A DNA stretch of 64,000 nucleotides, from assembly GCF_011752565.1 (NCBI RefSeq), contig NZ_VWXK01000012.1:124001-188000 (forward strand). The letters run 5' to 3'. The notes under the pieces are model-generated. The model was not told where the DNA came from and made no database searches. It saw only the letters and a list, made by a program, of their open reading frames with translations. Below, one piece after another: positions 44,618 to 54,595 of this stretch (the first letter of the stretch is position 1; each line of letters begins with the position of its first letter). The position numbers were made by a program, and so were the translations under genes. Source of the stretch: Pantoea sp. Ap-967 (lineage in GTDB: Bacteria > Pseudomonadota > Gammaproteobacteria > Pseudomonadales > Pseudomonadaceae).

Positions 44618-45552
44618 GGCTGGAACTCCTTGTTGTTGTCACGGCCCAGCAGGTAGCCGCTGGGGTCGGCCTCCAGGCGCCGCGAGATGCCCTTGAGCGA
44701 GTTGAGGGTTTCACGCAGTTCGCGGATGGCTGGGGTCAGCTGGTTGAGGCCCTGGGCGCCGTCGTCGATGGACTGGCGGTTGTCCTGCAGCAGGCTGTTG
44801 AGGGTGGCGGCACTCTGCGCCAGCGATTGCATGGCCTGCTCGGCGCTGCCGATGGCCTGCTTGCCCTGGCTGCCCAGCAAGCCGTTGGCGTTGCGCATCA
44901 GCGCCTGGGTTTCGGCCAGGGTGGCGTTGGCCTGTTTGCCCACCTGGGCCAGTTGCGAAAGCGCATCGCTGATGCCGCCCTTCTGCCCGGCAATGGCACC
45001 GGTGGTCTGGTCGAGGTTGGCCAGGGTGTTGCTCAGGTGCTCGATGTTGTTTTCCGAGAACATCTGGTTGGCGTTGTGCAGCAGCAGGTTGATGTTGGTG
45101 ACCAGGTCGCTGCTGTCGTTGAGCAGGCGCGAAATCGGCGAAGGCGACGCGATGATCACCGGCAGCTTGCCGTCCTTGCCCTTGAGCTCAGGGCTTTGCG
45201 GGGTGCCGCCGCTGAGCTGGATGAACGAGTTGCCGGTCACCCCGGCCAGGGTCAGCTTGGCCTGGGTGTCCTCCTTGACCGGGGTGTCGCCGCTCAGGCG
45301 CACGCGGGCCAGCACCCGCCGGGGGTCTTTAGGGTCCAGGCGCAGGCTGGACACATCGCCCACCTTGATGCCGTTGTATTGCACCGGGCTGCCGCGCGAC
45401 AGGCCGGAGACGGCTTCGTTGAACACCACTTCGTAGTCCTTGAAGGCGTCGTCGACGCTGGACTTGGTCAGCCATAGGCCGAACAGCATGGCGCCGGCCA
45501 CCACCAGGACGGTGACCAGGCCGATAAGAACGTGATGAGCTCGGGTTTCCAT
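44614..45552 (-). CDS. MlaD-family MCE protein
   Basis: 312 aa. One N-terminal membrane helix (about 8-28), a single MCE domain (about 38-118, with GSPVQYNGIKVGDVSSL), then a long helical region that ends in a short tail. MCE proteins form hexameric rings or tubes that carry phospholipid through the periplasm. Follows the ATPase gene by 3 bp. Confidence 0.92.
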   Translation of the reverse strand: METRAHHVLIGLVTVLVVAGAMLFGLWLTKSSVDDAFKDYEVVFNEAVSGLSRGSPVQYNGIKVGDVSSLRLDPKDPRRVLARVRLSGDTPVKEDTQAKLTLAGVTGNSFIQLSGGTPQSPELKGKDGKLPVIIASPSPISRLLNDSSDLVTNINLLLHNANQMFSENNIEHLSNTLANLDQTTGAIAGQKGGISDALSQLAQVGKQANATLAETQALMRNANGLLGSQGKQAIGSAEQAMQSLAQSAATLNSLLQDNRQSIDDGAQGLNQLTPAIRELRETLNSLKGISRRLEADPSGYLLGRDNNKEFQP

Positions 45553-45555
45553 GGT

Positions 45556-46347
45556 TCAGCGCTCCTGCCCGGCGCTGGCGGCAGCGTGTTCCGCCGCCCG
45601 CCCGCGTGGGCCGTGAAAATATTCGTGGATCCAGGGGTCGTCGGTCTGCTCGACCTGGGCCAAGGGGCCGGCGACCAGCACTTTCTTCTGTGACAACACG
45701 GCGACGCGATCGGTGATGGTGTAGAGGGTGTCCAGGTCGTGGGTGATCAGGAACACGCTCAGGCCCAGGGCGTCGCGCAGGGTGAGGATCAGTTGGTCGA
45801 AGGCGGCGGCGCCAATCGGGTCGAGGCCGGCGGTGGGTTCGTCGAGGAACAGGATGTCCGGGTCCAGGGCCAGGGCGCGGGCCAGGGCGGCGCGCTTGAT
45901 CATGCCGCCAGACAGCGACGCCGGGTATTTGTCGGCGGCCGAGATCGGCAGGCCGGCCAGGGCCAGCTTGACCCCGGCCAGGTGCTCGGCGTCGGCCCGC
46001 GACAGCCCGGCATGCTCGATCAGCGGCAAGGCGACGTTTTCGGTAACGGTCAGCGAGGAGAACAGCGCGCCTTTCTGGAACAGGACGCCGAAACGCCGTT
46101 CCACCAACGAGCGCTCGGCCTCGCGCAGGCCGGCCAGGTCTTGGCCAAACACCTTGATCTGCCCTTCGTTGGGCCTGCGCAGGCCAATGATGCTGCGCAG
46201 CAGCACCGATTTGCCACTGCCCGAGCCGCCGACCACGGCCAGGATCTCGCCGCGGTACAGGTCCAGGTCCAGGCCCTGGTGCACCACCTGGCTGCCAAAG
46301 CGGTTGCAGATGCCCCGCGCCTCGATCACCGCATCCCGTTCGCTCAC
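45556..46347 (-). CDS. Mla-type ABC transporter ATP-binding protein
   Basis: 263 aa. Walker A GGSGSGKSV, signature LSGGMIKR, Walker B ILFLDEPTAGLD, H-loop ITHDLD: an MlaF-like ATPase. Start is GTG at 46347, overlapping the permease stop by 4 bp (GTGA); longer readings upstream are in the wrong frame of the permease gene and are rich in Arg. The C-terminal tail carries EYFHGPRGRAAE. Confidence 0.92.
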   Translation of the reverse strand: MSERDAVIEARGICNRFGSQVVHQGLDLDLYRGEILAVVGGSGSGKSVLLRSIIGLRRPNEGQIKVFGQDLAGLREAERSLVERRFGVLFQKGALFSSLTVTENVALPLIEHAGLSRADAEHLAGVKLALAGLPISAADKYPASLSGGMIKRAALARALALDPDILFLDEPTAGLDPIGAAAFDQLILTLRDALGLSVFLITHDLDTLYTITDRVAVLSQKKVLVAGPLAQVEQTDDPWIHEYFHGPRGRAAEHAAASAGQER

Positions 46348-47477
46348 CAGCCCATCTCCATGCAGAACAGTGCGGCCACCGCATCCAGCACGATGACCAC
46401 GAAAATCGACTGGACCACGGCGGAGGTGGTGTGGGCGCCGACCGATTCGGCGCTGCCGCTGACCTTGAAGCCTTCCAGGCAGCCGATGGCGGCGATCAGG
46501 AAGGCGAACAGCGGTGCCTTGGCCAGGCCCACCAGGAAGTGCTGCACGCCGATGTCGCTTTGCAGCAGGGACAGGAACATGGCCGGTGAAATACCCAGCG
46601 ACAGTGCGCACACCACCGCGCCCCCGACGATGCCGCAGATCATCGCGACGAAGGTCAGCAGCGGCAGGGAAATCAGCAATGCCAGCACCCGCGGCACCAC
46701 CAGCAGTTCGATCGGGTTGAGGCCCAGGGTGCGGATGGCGTCGATTTCCTCGTTGGCCTTCATCGAGCCGATCTGCGCGGTGAAGGCGCTGGCGGTGCGC
46801 CCGGCCATGAGGATGGCGGTGAGCAGCACGGCGAATTCACGCAGGAAGGAGAACGCCACCAGGTCGACGGTGAACACGGTGGCGCCGAAGTCGGCCAGCA
46901 CCGTGGCGCCGAGAAAGGCCACCACCGCGCCCACCAGGAAGGTCAGCAAGCCGACGATGGGCGCGGCGTCCAGGCCGGTTTGCTCGATGTGCGCGACCAC
47001 CGGTGTTACCCGCCAGCGGTGAGGTTGCAGCAACCGGCGCAGCAGGGTTTCGAGGATCAGGCCGACGAAGCCGAGCAGCTGCATGGTGTCTTGCCAGAGG
47101 GTGCCGACGGCGCAGCCGATACGGGCCAGCAGCAGGAGCAGGATGTTGCGTTCCGGTTGCTTGACCGGAATGCAGTAGTCCTGCACCGAGTGGTAGACGT
47201 TCTTGAGCAGCGCGCGGCTGGCCTCGGGCAGGCCGTGGGTGCAGTGCGACAGGCGCTCGGCGCCGAGCAGTTCGGCCAGCAGCGAGGCCCCGGCGGTGTC
47301 GAGGCGGCCCAGCTGGCTGAGGTCGGCCACCGTGTCGGCGGCGCATTGGCTGCGCAGGCGCTCGCTCTCGCGCTTGAGGCTGGCGTAGTTGGCCAGGGTC
47401 CAGTCGCCGGCGATGCGCAGGCAGGCCGGCTGGCTGTTGGTGTCCAGGGTAGCGCTGGGGGTGGTCATGGGCTCCAT
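46344..47477 (-). CDS. MlaE-type permease with N-terminal STAS domain
   Basis: 377 aa. Residues 1-95 form a STAS/MlaB-like domain (ADLSQLGRLDTAGASLLAELLG), and 110-377 the MlaE permease with about five helices, including VAFSFLREFAVLLTAILMAGRTASAF and EIDAIRTLGLNP. In the E. coli Mla system MlaB is a separate protein; here it is fused to the permease. ATG at 47477 or 47468 are both possible. First gene of a four-gene operon (permease, ATPase, MCE, lipoprotein). Confidence 0.92.
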   Translation of the reverse strand: MEPMTTPSATLDTNSQPACLRIAGDWTLANYASLKRESERLRSQCAADTVADLSQLGRLDTAGASLLAELLGAERLSHCTHGLPEASRALLKNVYHSVQDYCIPVKQPERNILLLLLARIGCAVGTLWQDTMQLLGFVGLILETLLRRLLQPHRWRVTPVVAHIEQTGLDAAPIVGLLTFLVGAVVAFLGATVLADFGATVFTVDLVAFSFLREFAVLLTAILMAGRTASAFTAQIGSMKANEEIDAIRTLGLNPIELLVVPRVLALLISLPLLTFVAMICGIVGGAVVCALSLGISPAMFLSLLQSDIGVQHFLVGLAKAPLFAFLIAAIGCLEGFKVSGSAESVGAHTTSAVVQSIFVVIVLDAVAALFCMEMGW

Positions 47478-47573
47478 GCATCCGGCTGGGCTTAGAGGCT
47501 GATCATAGCGCAGCGGGGTGGGGAGGTATGGTGAGAATGTGCTGTGTATGCCCGGCCTGTTGAATCGCCCCCT

Positions 47574-47658
47574 GTAGGAGCGGGCTTGCCCCGCGAAGCA
47601 GGCGACGCGGTGCCTGGCACCGGCTTCGCCGGTGTTCGCGGGGCAAGCCCGCTCCTAC
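47574..47658. repeat. REP pair (GCGGGCTTGCC family), inverted
   Basis: GTAG plus GAGCGGGCTTGCCCCGCGAA at the left and its exact inverse at the right (ends 47658), around a spacer that itself holds CACCGGCTTCGCCGGTG. Confidence 0.92.
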
Positions 47659-47723
47659 AGGATTCTCCGTTGAATCAGATATTTGCGATTTGTTCCACGA
47701 GGACGGGTCAGCGGCTGGGAGCT

Positions 47724-48746
47724 TTAGGAAGCCGGTGCGTCGTCCACTACCTTGAAGCGCAGTACGCCAATCACCTGGCCGTCTTCGGTCAGCACCCGCA
47801 CCTGCCACTTGCCCACCGGGTTGGCCGGGAAGACTTGCTTGTGGGTCCAGGCGCGGTAGCCCTCCTTGCGCCCGCCATGGATATCCAGGGCGATGCGGTC
47901 GACTTCCTGGCCGTCCTTCTGCCACACGTGGTAAATGCGCTCGTTGAGGCCACGCGGGGCATTGATCGAGGTGTAGGCATACAGGCCGGCGCTGCGGATG
48001 CGGCTGGCGGCGATCTCGTCCAGCGATTCGCCCGGCTGGCGGTTGATCACCTCCGTGCTCACCGCCACCTCGGTCATCCACAAGGTCGCCGGCGGCACCC
48101 AGGAACGCAGCAGCCAACCGCCGCCGCCCACTGCCAGGGTGACCAGCACCAGGGCCACGCCGCGCCGCCAGGTATTGATCGGGAAGCTGCTGGCCAGGCT
48201 CGGGAACGACAGCACCATGGCCGCGATCAGGGCCAGCTTGAAGCTTTGCGCGGTGGTCAGGTTGAGGATGATCGGCAACGCGGTGAGCAGCGCGGCGAAC
48301 AGGGTCAGGGTGTGCATCGCCAGGAACAGCCAGCGCCGCGGCGCTACCCACTTGTAGTACAGCGGGTCGATGATCGACACCAGCCCGGCGGCGCCAAGCA
48401 GCCCGGTGAAGATCGCCTGGCCGCTGTTCCAGGTGGTGGTGATGGAGAAGAACGGCAGGACGAAGAACAGGCTCTCCTGGTGGATCATCTGCGTGGCGTA
48501 GCGCAGCAGCGGCTGCGGGATCTCGCGCTTGAAGGTGCGGGTGAACAGGCCGGTGAGGGTGTTCTCGAACATCAGCCACACCCAGCTGACCAGCATCACG
48601 ATGGCGATCCAGCTGGCCAGGCTGGCCTGGCGGTCGACCAGGATGAAGCTGCCGATACCGGAGAGGAAGCCGCCCAGGGCGATGATGCCGGGGTAGCGTT
48701 TAAGCAGCTCGATGATGCGCAGGACGATGGGGGGTATTGGGGGCAT
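47724..48746 (-). CDS. DUF5924 family membrane protein with DUF2914 tail
   Basis: 340 aa. About seven membrane helices in residues 1-235 and a periplasmic C-terminal domain (about 245-340) with the features of DUF2914: ERIYHVWQKDGQEVDRIALDI, YRAWTHKQVFP and GKWQVRVLTEDGQVIG. Function unknown. The ATG at 48746 follows short upstream in-frame readings that enter a hairpin and are unlikely to be coding. Confidence 0.8.
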   Translation of the reverse strand: MPPIPPIVLRIIELLKRYPGIIALGGFLSGIGSFILVDRQASLASWIAIVMLVSWVWLMFENTLTGLFTRTFKREIPQPLLRYATQMIHQESLFFVLPFFSITTTWNSGQAIFTGLLGAAGLVSIIDPLYYKWVAPRRWLFLAMHTLTLFAALLTALPIILNLTTAQSFKLALIAAMVLSFPSLASSFPINTWRRGVALVLVTLAVGGGGWLLRSWVPPATLWMTEVAVSTEVINRQPGESLDEIAASRIRSAGLYAYTSINAPRGLNERIYHVWQKDGQEVDRIALDIHGGRKEGYRAWTHKQVFPANPVGKWQVRVLTEDGQVIGVLRFKVVDDAPAS

Positions 48747-48785
48747 GGGTCTACAACAGGTATTTGAGGTGGCTGTGCCGGCCTG

Positions 48786-48804
48786 TTCGCGGGTTACCCG
48801 CGAA
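48786..48804. repeat. REP-like hairpin
   Basis: TTCGCGGGTTACCCGCGAA: 8-bp perfect stem between the M16 and DUF5924 genes, with GTGCCGGCC before it as in other REP flanks. Confidence 0.5.
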
Positions 48805-48836
48805 AAGCCCGGTACTGGCAAAAGGATACCGCTGAT

Positions 48837-50243
48837 TCACCGCTGCCGTGTAGCACCACTGGGCCGTTCAGGCGTGTGCCGCCGCCAGCGCAGCAGCCCC
48901 AGGGCCAGCACCAGCCCGAGCAACAGCGCCATCAGCCCGTACAGCTCGTCATACCCCAGCAATGGCGCCTCGACCCGTAGATACCCTTGATCCTTGAGCA
49001 AGTCCTTGAGCGCAGCATTGGCCTGCGCCAGGGTCACCTGCCTGAGCTTGCTTGCCGGGTCGGCGAAGCGGCCGTTGTCGTAGTCGTTCAGCGCCCCCCA
49101 GTAATAATCGGCCAGCGCGCTGTTGTCCTGGCTGCCCCAGCTTTCCTTGGCCACTGCGGCATCCTTGATGCGGGCGAAGGTGTCCGGGTCCAGGCCTTGC
49201 TTGCGCAGGTGGTCGAACAGTTGCTGCATCACCTTCATGGCCTTGTCGACGTCGCCCCGCTCAAGGTCGGCATTGAGGCTGAGCAGGCCGGTGTCGGCAA
49301 AACTTTCACGTTGTGCCGAAGGCCCGTAGGAAAGGCCGTTGCGCAGGCGCAGCTGGTCGTACAGGGCCCAGTCCAGGTAGCGCGAGAGCAGGTCTAGGGT
49401 TTGCTGGTGGTCGTTGTCCAGCACCGGTTCGATGAACAACCAGTGCAGCTTGACGCTGTCACCCAGCACGCCACGGGTCAGTTCCCGGCGGGGTTCGGCC
49501 TGCTGGCTGATGCTGTCGAGGTTGCGGCGCTCCCCGGGTTCGACCGCTGGCAGCTCACCGAAGGTGCGCTCCAGGTAGGCCGGCAGCAGCCGGTCGAGGC
49601 CGCCGACCACGATCAGGGTCATGTTGTTGGCGGCGTACCAGTGCTCGCGCAGGGCCTTTACCTGCTCCAGGGTCATGTCGTCGACGTTGGAGCGCTCCGG
49701 GCATTTCAGGCCCAGCTCGGTGGCCAGTTGGTCGCTGGCCGGGTGGCCGATGTCCTGGCGGTCGAGCCAGCGCTGCAGGTGGCCGTAGTGGCCGCCGTCC
49801 TCACGCTCGATGATGCGCTTGGCAGTGGCCAGCGACTTGGCGTCGATGCGGGTGTCGCGGATGATCGCCAGCAGCAGGTCGAGCACCTTGCGCTGGTTGC
49901 GCGCCGGCGCTTCGATCACGAAGGTGGTGTCGGCACTGCTGGTGTAGGCGTTCCACTCCCCGCCCAGGCTTTGCAGGCGCTCTTCCAGGCCGCCTTCGCC
50001 GGTGTCGTCGATACCGGTGAACAGCAGGTGTTCGAGCAGGTGCGGCAGTTCCTTCTGGCTGCAGTCGAAATCGTCCAGGCCCACCCCCACCACCAGGCGG
50101 ATGGCGACGTGGTCGCGTTCGTAACCGGACTTCAGGATCACCTGCAGGCCATTGGGCAACAGGTAACCTTCGACCCGCGAGCGATCGAGGGCCAGTGAGG
50201 GCAGGCTGCAGATCAGCAGGCAAACGAACATCAGGCAACGCAT
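48837..50243 (-). CDS. M16-family zinc metallopeptidase, exported and C-terminally anchored
   Basis: 468 aa. Signal peptide 1-18. Inverted zinc motif HLLEH (68-72) and the downstream conserved Glu region; the two half-domains of an M16 unit fill residues 22-430. A membrane helix near 437-456 followed by an Arg-rich tail (RWRRHTPERPSG) would anchor the chain in the inner membrane facing the periplasm. Substrate unknown. Confidence 0.88.
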   Translation of the reverse strand: MRCLMFVCLLICSLPSLALDRSRVEGYLLPNGLQVILKSGYERDHVAIRLVVGVGLDDFDCSQKELPHLLEHLLFTGIDDTGEGGLEERLQSLGGEWNAYTSSADTTFVIEAPARNQRKVLDLLLAIIRDTRIDAKSLATAKRIIEREDGGHYGHLQRWLDRQDIGHPASDQLATELGLKCPERSNVDDMTLEQVKALREHWYAANNMTLIVVGGLDRLLPAYLERTFGELPAVEPGERRNLDSISQQAEPRRELTRGVLGDSVKLHWLFIEPVLDNDHQQTLDLLSRYLDWALYDQLRLRNGLSYGPSAQRESFADTGLLSLNADLERGDVDKAMKVMQQLFDHLRKQGLDPDTFARIKDAAVAKESWGSQDNSALADYYWGALNDYDNGRFADPASKLRQVTLAQANAALKDLLKDQGYLRVEAPLLGYDELYGLMALLLGLVLALGLLRWRRHTPERPSGATRQR

Positions 50244-50273
50244 GGGCGAGCGAAAGTCTCCAGGTGTGCAAGA

Positions 50274-51932
50274 TCAGGACAGGGGGTTTTCTTCCGGTAC
50301 GTTGTCGGGCATCAGCCCGCCGGTGTCCGAGCCACCCAGTACCACATAGGCACTGCTGCAGAACAAAGAGTTCAAACGTTTCATGTCGGCAATCAGTTCC
50401 AGGTGCAGCGAGCTGGTTTCGATACTCTGCACCACCTTGCGCTGTAGGCGGCTGACGTGGGCGTGGGCCAGGCGCCGTTCCTGGGCGCGGAAGCGGCGCT
50501 TTTCCCGCAGCAGCAGGCGTGCGCTTTCCGGGTCGGCGCTGAGGAACACCGACAGGCCCAGGCGCAGGTTGGCCAGCAATTGTTCCTGCAGGCCGGTCAG
50601 TTCTTCCAGGCCCACCTGGGAAAACTCCCGGCGCTGGCTGGTTTTCTGCTGCTGGACCTTGCGCAGCATGCGCTCGATCAGGTCGCAGGCCAACTTGAGG
50701 TTGATCGCCAGTTCAATGATCTCTGCCCAGCGCTGGTTGTCCTGTTCGCTCAAGTCTTCGCGGGGCATCTGCGCCAGGTACAGCTTGATCGCGCTGTACA
50801 GCGCCTCGGCATCTTCGCCCAGGGCCCGGACCTGCTGGGGCATGGCGGTTTGGGTGCCGCGCAGGGCGCTGAGCAGGGCTTCGAGCAGGCTGTCGACGAT
50901 ATCGCCCAGGCGCAGGGTTTCCCGGGCGGCGTTGGCCAGCGCCAGGCTTGGCGTGGCGAGCGCCGAGGCATCGAGGTGGCGCGGGCGAATCTGGCCATTG
51001 CCGGCCTCGCGCTCGGGCAGCAGGCGGTTGCACAGGCCGCCCATGGGCTTGACCGTGGGCAGCATGATCAGGCAGCGCAAGGTGTTGTAGAGCAGGTGGA
51101 AGCCGATCACCAGCTCTTGCGGGCTGAAGCTCAGGCTGTCCATCCACTCCACCAGCGGGTGCAGCACGGGAATGATCAGCAGCAGGCCGATCAGCTTGTA
51201 CAGCAGGCTGCCCAGGGCCACGCGCCGGCCTGCGGCGTTCTGCATGCTGGTGCTGATGAAGGCCAGCAGGCCACTGCCGATGTTGGCGCCGACCACCAGG
51301 CCGATGGCCACGGGCAGGCTGATGACTTCGGCGCCGGCCAGGGTGGCGGTAAGCAGCACGGCGGCCAGGCTGGAGTAGGACACCATGGCGAACAGGGCAC
51401 CGACCAGGGCGTCGAGCAGGATGTCACCGGTCAGCGAGGCGAACAGCACTTTCACGCCCTGGGCGTGGGTGATGGGTGCGGCGGCCTGCACGATCAGTTG
51501 CAGGGCCAGGATGATCAGCCCCAGGCCGATGCCGACGCGGCCCAACTGGCCGGCGCGGGTCTGCTTGCGCGACAGGAAGAAGATGACCCCGAGGAACACC
51601 AGCAGCGGCGACAGCCACGACAGGTCGAAGGTCAGCACCCGCGCCATCAGCGCGGTACCGACGTCGGCGCCGAGCATGATCGCCAGGGCCGGGGTCATGG
51701 CCATCAGGCCTTGGCCGACGAACGAAGTCACCAGCATGGCGGTGGCGTTGCTGCTTTGCACCACGGCGGTGACGACGATACCGGCGATGAATGCCAGTGG
51801 CCGGCGGTTCATGTTCTGGCTGAGCACCCGGCGCAGGTCGGAACCGAACACCCGCAGGATGCCGGTACGCACGATATGTGTGCCCCACACCAGCAACGCC
51901 ACGGCGGAAAGCAGGTTGAGCAGGGTCAGCAT
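50274..51932 (-). CDS. Na/Pi cotransporter family protein with PhoU-like domain
   Basis: 552 aa. Two NptA/PNaS repeats with membrane helices (about 1-310), including QSSNATAMLVTSFVGQG and the second repeat SYSSLAAVLLTATLAG. A cytoplasmic PhoU-like helical domain covers about 335-520. Such proteins move phosphate or modulate its export. 30 bp upstream of the M16 gene on the same strand, so possibly co-transcribed. Confidence 0.9.
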   Translation of the reverse strand: MLTLLNLLSAVALLVWGTHIVRTGILRVFGSDLRRVLSQNMNRRPLAFIAGIVVTAVVQSSNATAMLVTSFVGQGLMAMTPALAIMLGADVGTALMARVLTFDLSWLSPLLVFLGVIFFLSRKQTRAGQLGRVGIGLGLIILALQLIVQAAAPITHAQGVKVLFASLTGDILLDALVGALFAMVSYSSLAAVLLTATLAGAEVISLPVAIGLVVGANIGSGLLAFISTSMQNAAGRRVALGSLLYKLIGLLLIIPVLHPLVEWMDSLSFSPQELVIGFHLLYNTLRCLIMLPTVKPMGGLCNRLLPEREAGNGQIRPRHLDASALATPSLALANAARETLRLGDIVDSLLEALLSALRGTQTAMPQQVRALGEDAEALYSAIKLYLAQMPREDLSEQDNQRWAEIIELAINLKLACDLIERMLRKVQQQKTSQRREFSQVGLEELTGLQEQLLANLRLGLSVFLSADPESARLLLREKRRFRAQERRLAHAHVSRLQRKVVQSIETSSLHLELIADMKRLNSLFCSSAYVVLGGSDTGGLMPDNVPEENPLS

Positions 51933-52115
51933 GGTCGAGCCCCCCTTTGTTCTGAGGCTCCAGTGGCGGAGCCAAGATTGGTAAAGCGGTAAGCCTGGCC
52001 CGGGGGTGGGTGTTTTTATCCAGTGCTTACACTAGCTGTAGTTGTTTTACGTGACAGGCGCCAGCTTGGCATGGGGGAAGGGGGATTGAAACCTTTCTGT
52101 CATGAAGGTTTGGCT

Positions 52116-52157
52116 GGCGCCGCTTGCGCGGCGCCTCGCGAGCTGACGCTCGCTTGC
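52116..52157. repeat. GC-rich hairpin plus REP half-unit
   Basis: GGCGCCGC-TTGC-GCGGCGCC perfect 8-bp stem (52116-52135) followed by TCGCGAGCTGACGCTCGCT, a half REP. Downstream of the terC gene (leftward), probably ending its transcript. Confidence 0.6.
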
Positions 52158-52168
52158 CGGGGGGCAGG

Positions 52169-52939
52169 TTACTGGCCTGGGATGTCCTTGCGCAGTTTCA
52201 CCGGGTCGTGTTCCTTGCCTTCCTTGCGCGCCATGGCGGTGCGCATGCGGATATTGATGGCCTCTACCGCCAGCGAGAAGGCCATGGCGAAGTAGACGTA
52301 GCCCTTGGGCACGTGTACGTCGAACGATTCGGCGATCAGCACCGTACCCACCACGATCAGGAACGAAAGTGCGAGCATCTTCAGCGATGGGTGCTTGTCG
52401 ATGAAGTCGCTGATGGCGCCGGCGCAGGCCATCATCACCAGCACCGCGACGATGATCGCGGCAATCATCACGGGCACGTGCGAAACCATGCCCACGGCAG
52501 TGATCACCGAGTCCAGCGAGAACACGATGTCGATGATGGCGATCTGGATGATGGTGTAGAGGAACTTGCCGCCCGCGCCCTTGGGCTCGTCGCTGCTCTC
52601 CTCTTCCCCTTCCAGGCCGTGGTAGATCTCCTGCGAGCTTTTCCACAGCAGGAACAGGCCACCGCAGAACAGGATCAGGTCACGGCCGGAGATGCCTTGG
52701 CCGAAGACCACGAACAGGTCGGCGGTCAGGCGCATGACCCAGGTGATCGACAGCAACAGCATGATACGGGTGACCATGGCCAGGGCCAGGCCGAAGATTC
52801 GCGTGCGCGGCTGCATGGGCTTGGGCATGCGGCTGACCAGGATCGAGATCATGATGATGTTGTCGATCCCGAGCACGATCTCGAGCGCGGTGAGGGTGAA
52901 AAAGGCAACCCAGATTTCCGGGCTGGTCAGCCATTCCAT
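52169..52939 (-). CDS. TerC family integral membrane protein
   Basis: 256 aa, seven helices. Segments ALEIVLGIDNIIMISIL near 17-33 and IIDIVFSLDSVITAVGM near 136-152 hold the paired conserved Asp residues of the TerC/Alx fold. Some relatives export manganese. A charged loop with Glu/Asp runs (GEEESSDEPKGAGG) lies between the halves. Confidence 0.92.
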   Translation of the reverse strand: MEWLTSPEIWVAFFTLTALEIVLGIDNIIMISILVSRMPKPMQPRTRIFGLALAMVTRIMLLLSITWVMRLTADLFVVFGQGISGRDLILFCGGLFLLWKSSQEIYHGLEGEEESSDEPKGAGGKFLYTIIQIAIIDIVFSLDSVITAVGMVSHVPVMIAAIIVAVLVMMACAGAISDFIDKHPSLKMLALSFLIVVGTVLIAESFDVHVPKGYVYFAMAFSLAVEAINIRMRTAMARKEGKEHDPVKLRKDIPGQ

Positions 52940-53009
52940 GTGTACGTCCTTAGAGCGGTGAAGGCGCTGCGACCGGAGCGGGCGCAGCGCGTTGGGTAAT
53001 GCGTACTGA

Positions 53010-54317
53010 TTAAAGACTACTGAACAGCGGGAAAATGCCCATCAGCAGTGCGGCGAACATTATGCACAGGCATACCAGCACTGCCCATTTCAGGGTGAAG
53101 CGCTGGTGGTCGCCGAACTCGATGCCTGCCAGGGCCACCAGCAGGTAGGTGGAAGGCACCAGTGGGCTGAGCAGGTGCACAGGCTGGCCGACGATCGACG
53201 CGCGGGCCATTTCCACCGGGCTGATGCCGTAATGGCTGGCCGCTTCCGACAGCACTGGCAGCACCCCGTAGTAGAAGGCGTCATTGGACATGAAGAACGT
53301 GAACGGCATGCTGACGATGGCGGTAATCACCGCCAGGTAAGGGCCCAGGGCCTCGGGAATGACCGCCAGCAGGCTCTTGGACATGGCCTCGACCATGCCG
53401 GTGCCGGAGAGGATACCGGTGAAGATACCGGCGGCGAAGATCAACCCGGTGACGGCCAGTACGCTACCTGCGTGGGCGGCGATGCGGTCTTTCTGCTGCT
53501 GCAGGCAGGGGTAGTTGACGATCATGGCAATGCTGAAGGCGATCATGAACAGCACCGGCAGTGGCAGCAGGCCGGCGATCAGCGCGACCATCAGGCCGGC
53601 GGTGAGGGCGCCGTTGAAGTAGATCAGCTTGGGGCGGCGGGCTTCGGGGAACTGCGACACGCTGATTTCGCTGTGGTCAATGTCGTCGGTCGGCAGGTGC
53701 AGTTCACCCAGGCGGGCACGCTCGCGCTTGCCGTACATATAGGCGATGGCGAGGATCGCCAGCACGCCGAAGACCATGGCCGGGATCATCGGCACGAAGA
53801 TGTCCGAAGGGTCGACGTGCAGGGCGCTGGCGGCGCGGGCGGTAGGGCCGCCCCAGGGGGTCATGTTCATCACCCCGCCGGCGAGGATGATCAGGCCGGC
53901 CATGATCCGTGGGCTCATGCCCAAGCGGCTGTACAGTGGCAGCATGGCGGCGCAGCAGATCATGTAGGTGGTGGCGCCGTCACCGTCCAGCGACACCACC
54001 AGGGCCAGCACGGCGGTGCCGACCGAGACTTTCAGCGGGTCGCCCTTGACCAGCTTGAGGATCTTGCGCACGGCCGGGTCGAACAGGCCGGAGTCGATCA
54101 TCAGGGCGAAGTAGAGGATGGCGAACATCAGCATCACGCCGGTGGGCGCGAGCTTGCTGATGCCTTCGAGCATCATTGGGCCGATCTTGGCGGAAAAGCC
54201 GCCGAACAGGGCGAACAGGATCGGTACCAGGATCAGGGCGATCAAGGCCGACAGGCGCTTGGTCATGATCAGGTACATGAAGGTGATGACCATGGCAAAG
54301 CCGAGGAAGGTCAGCAT
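53010..54317 (-). CDS. CitMHS-family citrate:metal/proton symporter
   Basis: 435 aa, 11-12 helices. CitMHS signature features: VVSLDGDGATTYMI and the GGVMNMTPWGGPTARAASAL segment. Members import citrate complexed with Mg or Ca. The citrate specificity is a family inference. 70 bp upstream of terC on the same strand. Confidence 0.9.
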   Translation of the reverse strand: MLTFLGFAMVITFMYLIMTKRLSALIALILVPILFALFGGFSAKIGPMMLEGISKLAPTGVMLMFAILYFALMIDSGLFDPAVRKILKLVKGDPLKVSVGTAVLALVVSLDGDGATTYMICCAAMLPLYSRLGMSPRIMAGLIILAGGVMNMTPWGGPTARAASALHVDPSDIFVPMIPAMVFGVLAILAIAYMYGKRERARLGELHLPTDDIDHSEISVSQFPEARRPKLIYFNGALTAGLMVALIAGLLPLPVLFMIAFSIAMIVNYPCLQQQKDRIAAHAGSVLAVTGLIFAAGIFTGILSGTGMVEAMSKSLLAVIPEALGPYLAVITAIVSMPFTFFMSNDAFYYGVLPVLSEAASHYGISPVEMARASIVGQPVHLLSPLVPSTYLLVALAGIEFGDHQRFTLKWAVLVCLCIMFAALLMGIFPLFSSL

Positions 54318-54595
54318 GGCAATACTCCAGGCGTGGCGCGACGAAAGAAATGGCTATTCGGGCGGATCAGCGCGTTGGGCGCTGCGCAGGGAGCATGGCG
54401 AGGGGCATTGCCAGAAGGCGGGCGGAACGGCGGGCGCAGAAAGACATCAGAATCACCATTGTTGTTGTTGATGGGCCGGGCGCGGAATGTTCCGGGTGCC
54501 CTGGCTGACCGGTCTTGTGCCGGTGGTGGCGGCTATCCTAGGGGGACAAGCTTTCAGCCAGCTTTCGCTGGAAAATCGGCGACGGGAGGTAGGTG

